A stretch of DNA of 64,000 nucleotides, from positions 1 through 64,000 of the forward strand of contig QCIO01000005.1 of assembly GCA_003216635.1 (NCBI GenBank), read 5' to 3'. The stretch comes from Prochlorococcus sp. AG-402-L23. GTDB taxonomy: Bacteria > Cyanobacteriota > Cyanobacteriia > PCC-6307 > Cyanobiaceae. Positions 62,757 through 64,000 of this stretch are shown here, piece by piece. How positions within the stretch are numbered: the stretch's first letter is position 1; each line of letters begins with the position of its first letter. The notes under the pieces were generated by a model. The model saw only the letters and a list, made by a program, of their open reading frames with translations. It was not told the DNA's origin and did not search any database. Both the position numbers and the translations under genes were made by a program.

Positions 62757-64000
62757 ATGACTATCAGCGATAAAATCAGAATTTACGAACTTTCCAGAGA
62801 CTTAAATCTGGACAATAAAGATATATTGGATGCCGCTCAAAAACTTTCAATTTCAGTAAAAAGCCATAGCAGTTCAATAAGTGCAGAGGAAGCAAAAAAA
62901 ATAAAAAATCTTATTAATAAAAAAAATTCAGATAAAAAAATACTTTCTATTAAGAAACCTACAATTAAAAAAGATAATTACATACAAAACAAAGAAGTTG
63001 AATCTTCTGTCATCTCTTCTATGAAAGAGAAACCTCTTAAAGATAATCCAAACAAAAAGCCATTGTTGATAAAACCTCTTAATAAACCTGAGAGTCTAAA
63101 AATAATTTCAAATAAACCCACAATTAACAAAAGTTCAAAATCTCAATCAAATTTTACAAATCAAAATATAAATAGTAAAAACTCAAAAAATCTCAACCAA
63201 GAAAAAAAAACTTTCCGAAATAATACAACCCCAACCATAAAAAGTCCTTTAAAACCCCCTATTCAACTGATTGCTAAACCTAAAAACATTAATAATGTTA
63301 AATCTAATGAATCTTCCCAGAACATTTCCAGTTCAGTCGAAAAAAGAAAACTATCAAACAAACCTGACCAAAATTCGAACAAATTTAAAACAAAAAATAT
63401 TAATAACAGAAGGCCCACCCCTGAGCTCGTAGGAGCTCCAATAAGAAGAGACGGGCCCAATCAGCAAAAAAATAAGCAAAACATTTCTTTTAAACAAACT
63501 TTCCCAAACAGACCTGGCACACCTGGCACGCCCAATAGGTCTGGATTAAGAAACAAACCATCAGATCAAGGCAGGCCTGGATCTTTCAATAGACAATCCA
63601 ATACAAATAGGTCTGGTGCTCCCAACAGACCTGGCATGCCCAATAGGTCTGGATTAAGAAACAAACCATCAGATCAAGGCAGACCTGGATCTTTCAATAG
63701 ACAATCCAATACAAGTAGGCCTGGCGCTTCCAACAGACCTGGCATGTCTAACAGGACTGGAGCTAAATTCAATGTTCAAAAGTCATCTGGAATTAGAAAG
63801 CCAGTATCACCTAATGAACTCTTACAACTTCAAAAAACTAATAAATCTGAGAATGACAAACAAGTTATTAAGAATAACGAAAAACAAAATATCGAGACAA
63901 CGAAACAGAAGGCAAAAGCTCCAAATAGTCGTCCACATTCTGCCCCTAATTCTAAAAAAACACCCAATAGAACATTTTCAAATAATTCTAAAAAACCGGG
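62757..64000 (+). CDS. infB: Translation initiation factor IF-2, N-terminal part (runs off the window)
   Basis: The frame opens with ATG at 62757 and is still open at the window edge (414 codons). The start [23 protein letters not shown] is the conserved IF-2N domain with its tRNA-binding fold. After it comes a long lysine-, asparagine- and serine-rich disordered linker with a tandem 36-residue repeat (separate entry). The GTPase domain lies beyond the edge, so the call rests on the N-terminal domain and the rimP-nusA-ylxR-infB order. Confidence 0.92.
   Translation, partial: MTISDKIRIYELSRDLNLDNKDILDAAQKLSISVKSHSSSISAEEAKKIKNLINKKNSDKKILSIKKPTIKKDNYIQNKEVESSVISSMKEKPLKDNPNKKPLLIKPLNKPESLKIISNKPTINKSSKSQSNFTNQNINSKNSKNLNQEKKTFRNNTTPTIKSPLKPPIQLIAKPKNINNVKSNESSQNISSSVEKRKLSNKPDQNSNKFKTKNINNRRPTPELVGAPIRRDGPNQQKNKQNISFKQTFPNRPGTPGTPNRSGLRNKPSDQGRPGSFNRQSNTNRSGAPNRPGMPNRSGLRNKPSDQGRPGSFNRQSNTSRPGASNRPGMSNRTGAKFNVQKSSGIRKPVSPNELLQLQKTNKSENDKQVIKNNEKQNIETTKQKAKAPNSRPHSAPNSKKTPNRTFSNNSKKP
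63530..63745 (+). repeat. Tandem 108-base repeat inside infB
   Basis: Two consecutive copies of a 108-base unit lie at 63530-63637 and 63638-63745, nearly identical, and a degenerate third begins at 63746. The translated 36-residue unit is rich in R, P, G, S, N (contains [20 protein letters not shown]). The period is a multiple of three, so copy-number change keeps the frame. Differences between copies are few, which suggests recent duplication. Confidence 0.85.

Overview
The window looks like a high-light-adapted Prochlorococcus chromosome, or a very close relative. The evidence is very low GC content, tight gene packing, split RNA polymerase beta-prime genes (rpoC1 and rpoC2), the cyanobacterial ATP synthase layout with duplicated b subunits, a high-light-inducible (Hli) protein, Ycf35 and PSRP-3/Ycf65 proteins, PII, and many cyanobacterium-specific DUF families. 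I see no transposase, integrase, phage gene, CRISPR array, rRNA or convincing tRNA. This is mostly core genome, not an island. I cannot assign the strain.

Layout. Bases 1-6000 hold an EVE-domain gene, DUF2811, DUF1818, rpoZ, a short Hsp70, pyrR, gpmI and secG. The only gap over 300 bases (857-1168) carries a compact cluster of DnaA-box-like sequences. Bases 6000-10200 hold groESL (minus) divergent from atpD-atpC (beta and epsilon, plus). Bases 10200-17000 carry PSRP-3, a 52-residue ORF, pepP, and a plus-strand run of a DUF21/CBS membrane protein, a DUF697 GTPase, nadD and nadE. Bases 16900-24250 form a long minus-strand block: the main ATP synthase operon (atpI, B, E, b-prime, F, H, A, G), then a 2Fe-2S ferredoxin, a small unknown and DUF3326. 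Bases 24500-29800 hold ftsW, ccdA, ccsB, queF, an 81-residue unknown, glnB and a TlyA-type methyltransferase.

Bases 30000-41800 hold purB, fumC, a Ski2-like helicase and a tightly overlapping biotin cluster, bioF-bioK-bioC-bioD-bioA, which covers pimeloyl-ACP generation through dethiobiotin; bioB is not here. DUF3143, a J-domain protein and rsmG follow. Bases 41800-46300 are a minus-strand run: aldo/keto reductase, 4Fe-4S ferredoxin, Ycf35, DUF2997, a HEAT-repeat protein, a 41-residue membrane protein, rlmN and an Hli. Bases 46350-57070 are rpsT-tatD-rpoB-rpoC1-rpoC2 (transcribed right to left). The right end has hisD, rpiA, an HtrA-type protease and the rimP-nusA-ylxR-infB operon, with infB running off the window.

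I found no clear new multi-gene system. The items most worth checking are the DnaA-box cluster, the repeated GTCTG/CAGAC hairpins between atpB and atpE, the small ORF between an NtcA-like site and glnB, the ferredoxin/Ycf35/DUF2997/reductase cluster, tiny membrane ORFs, and a tandem 36-residue repeat in the IF-2 N-terminus.
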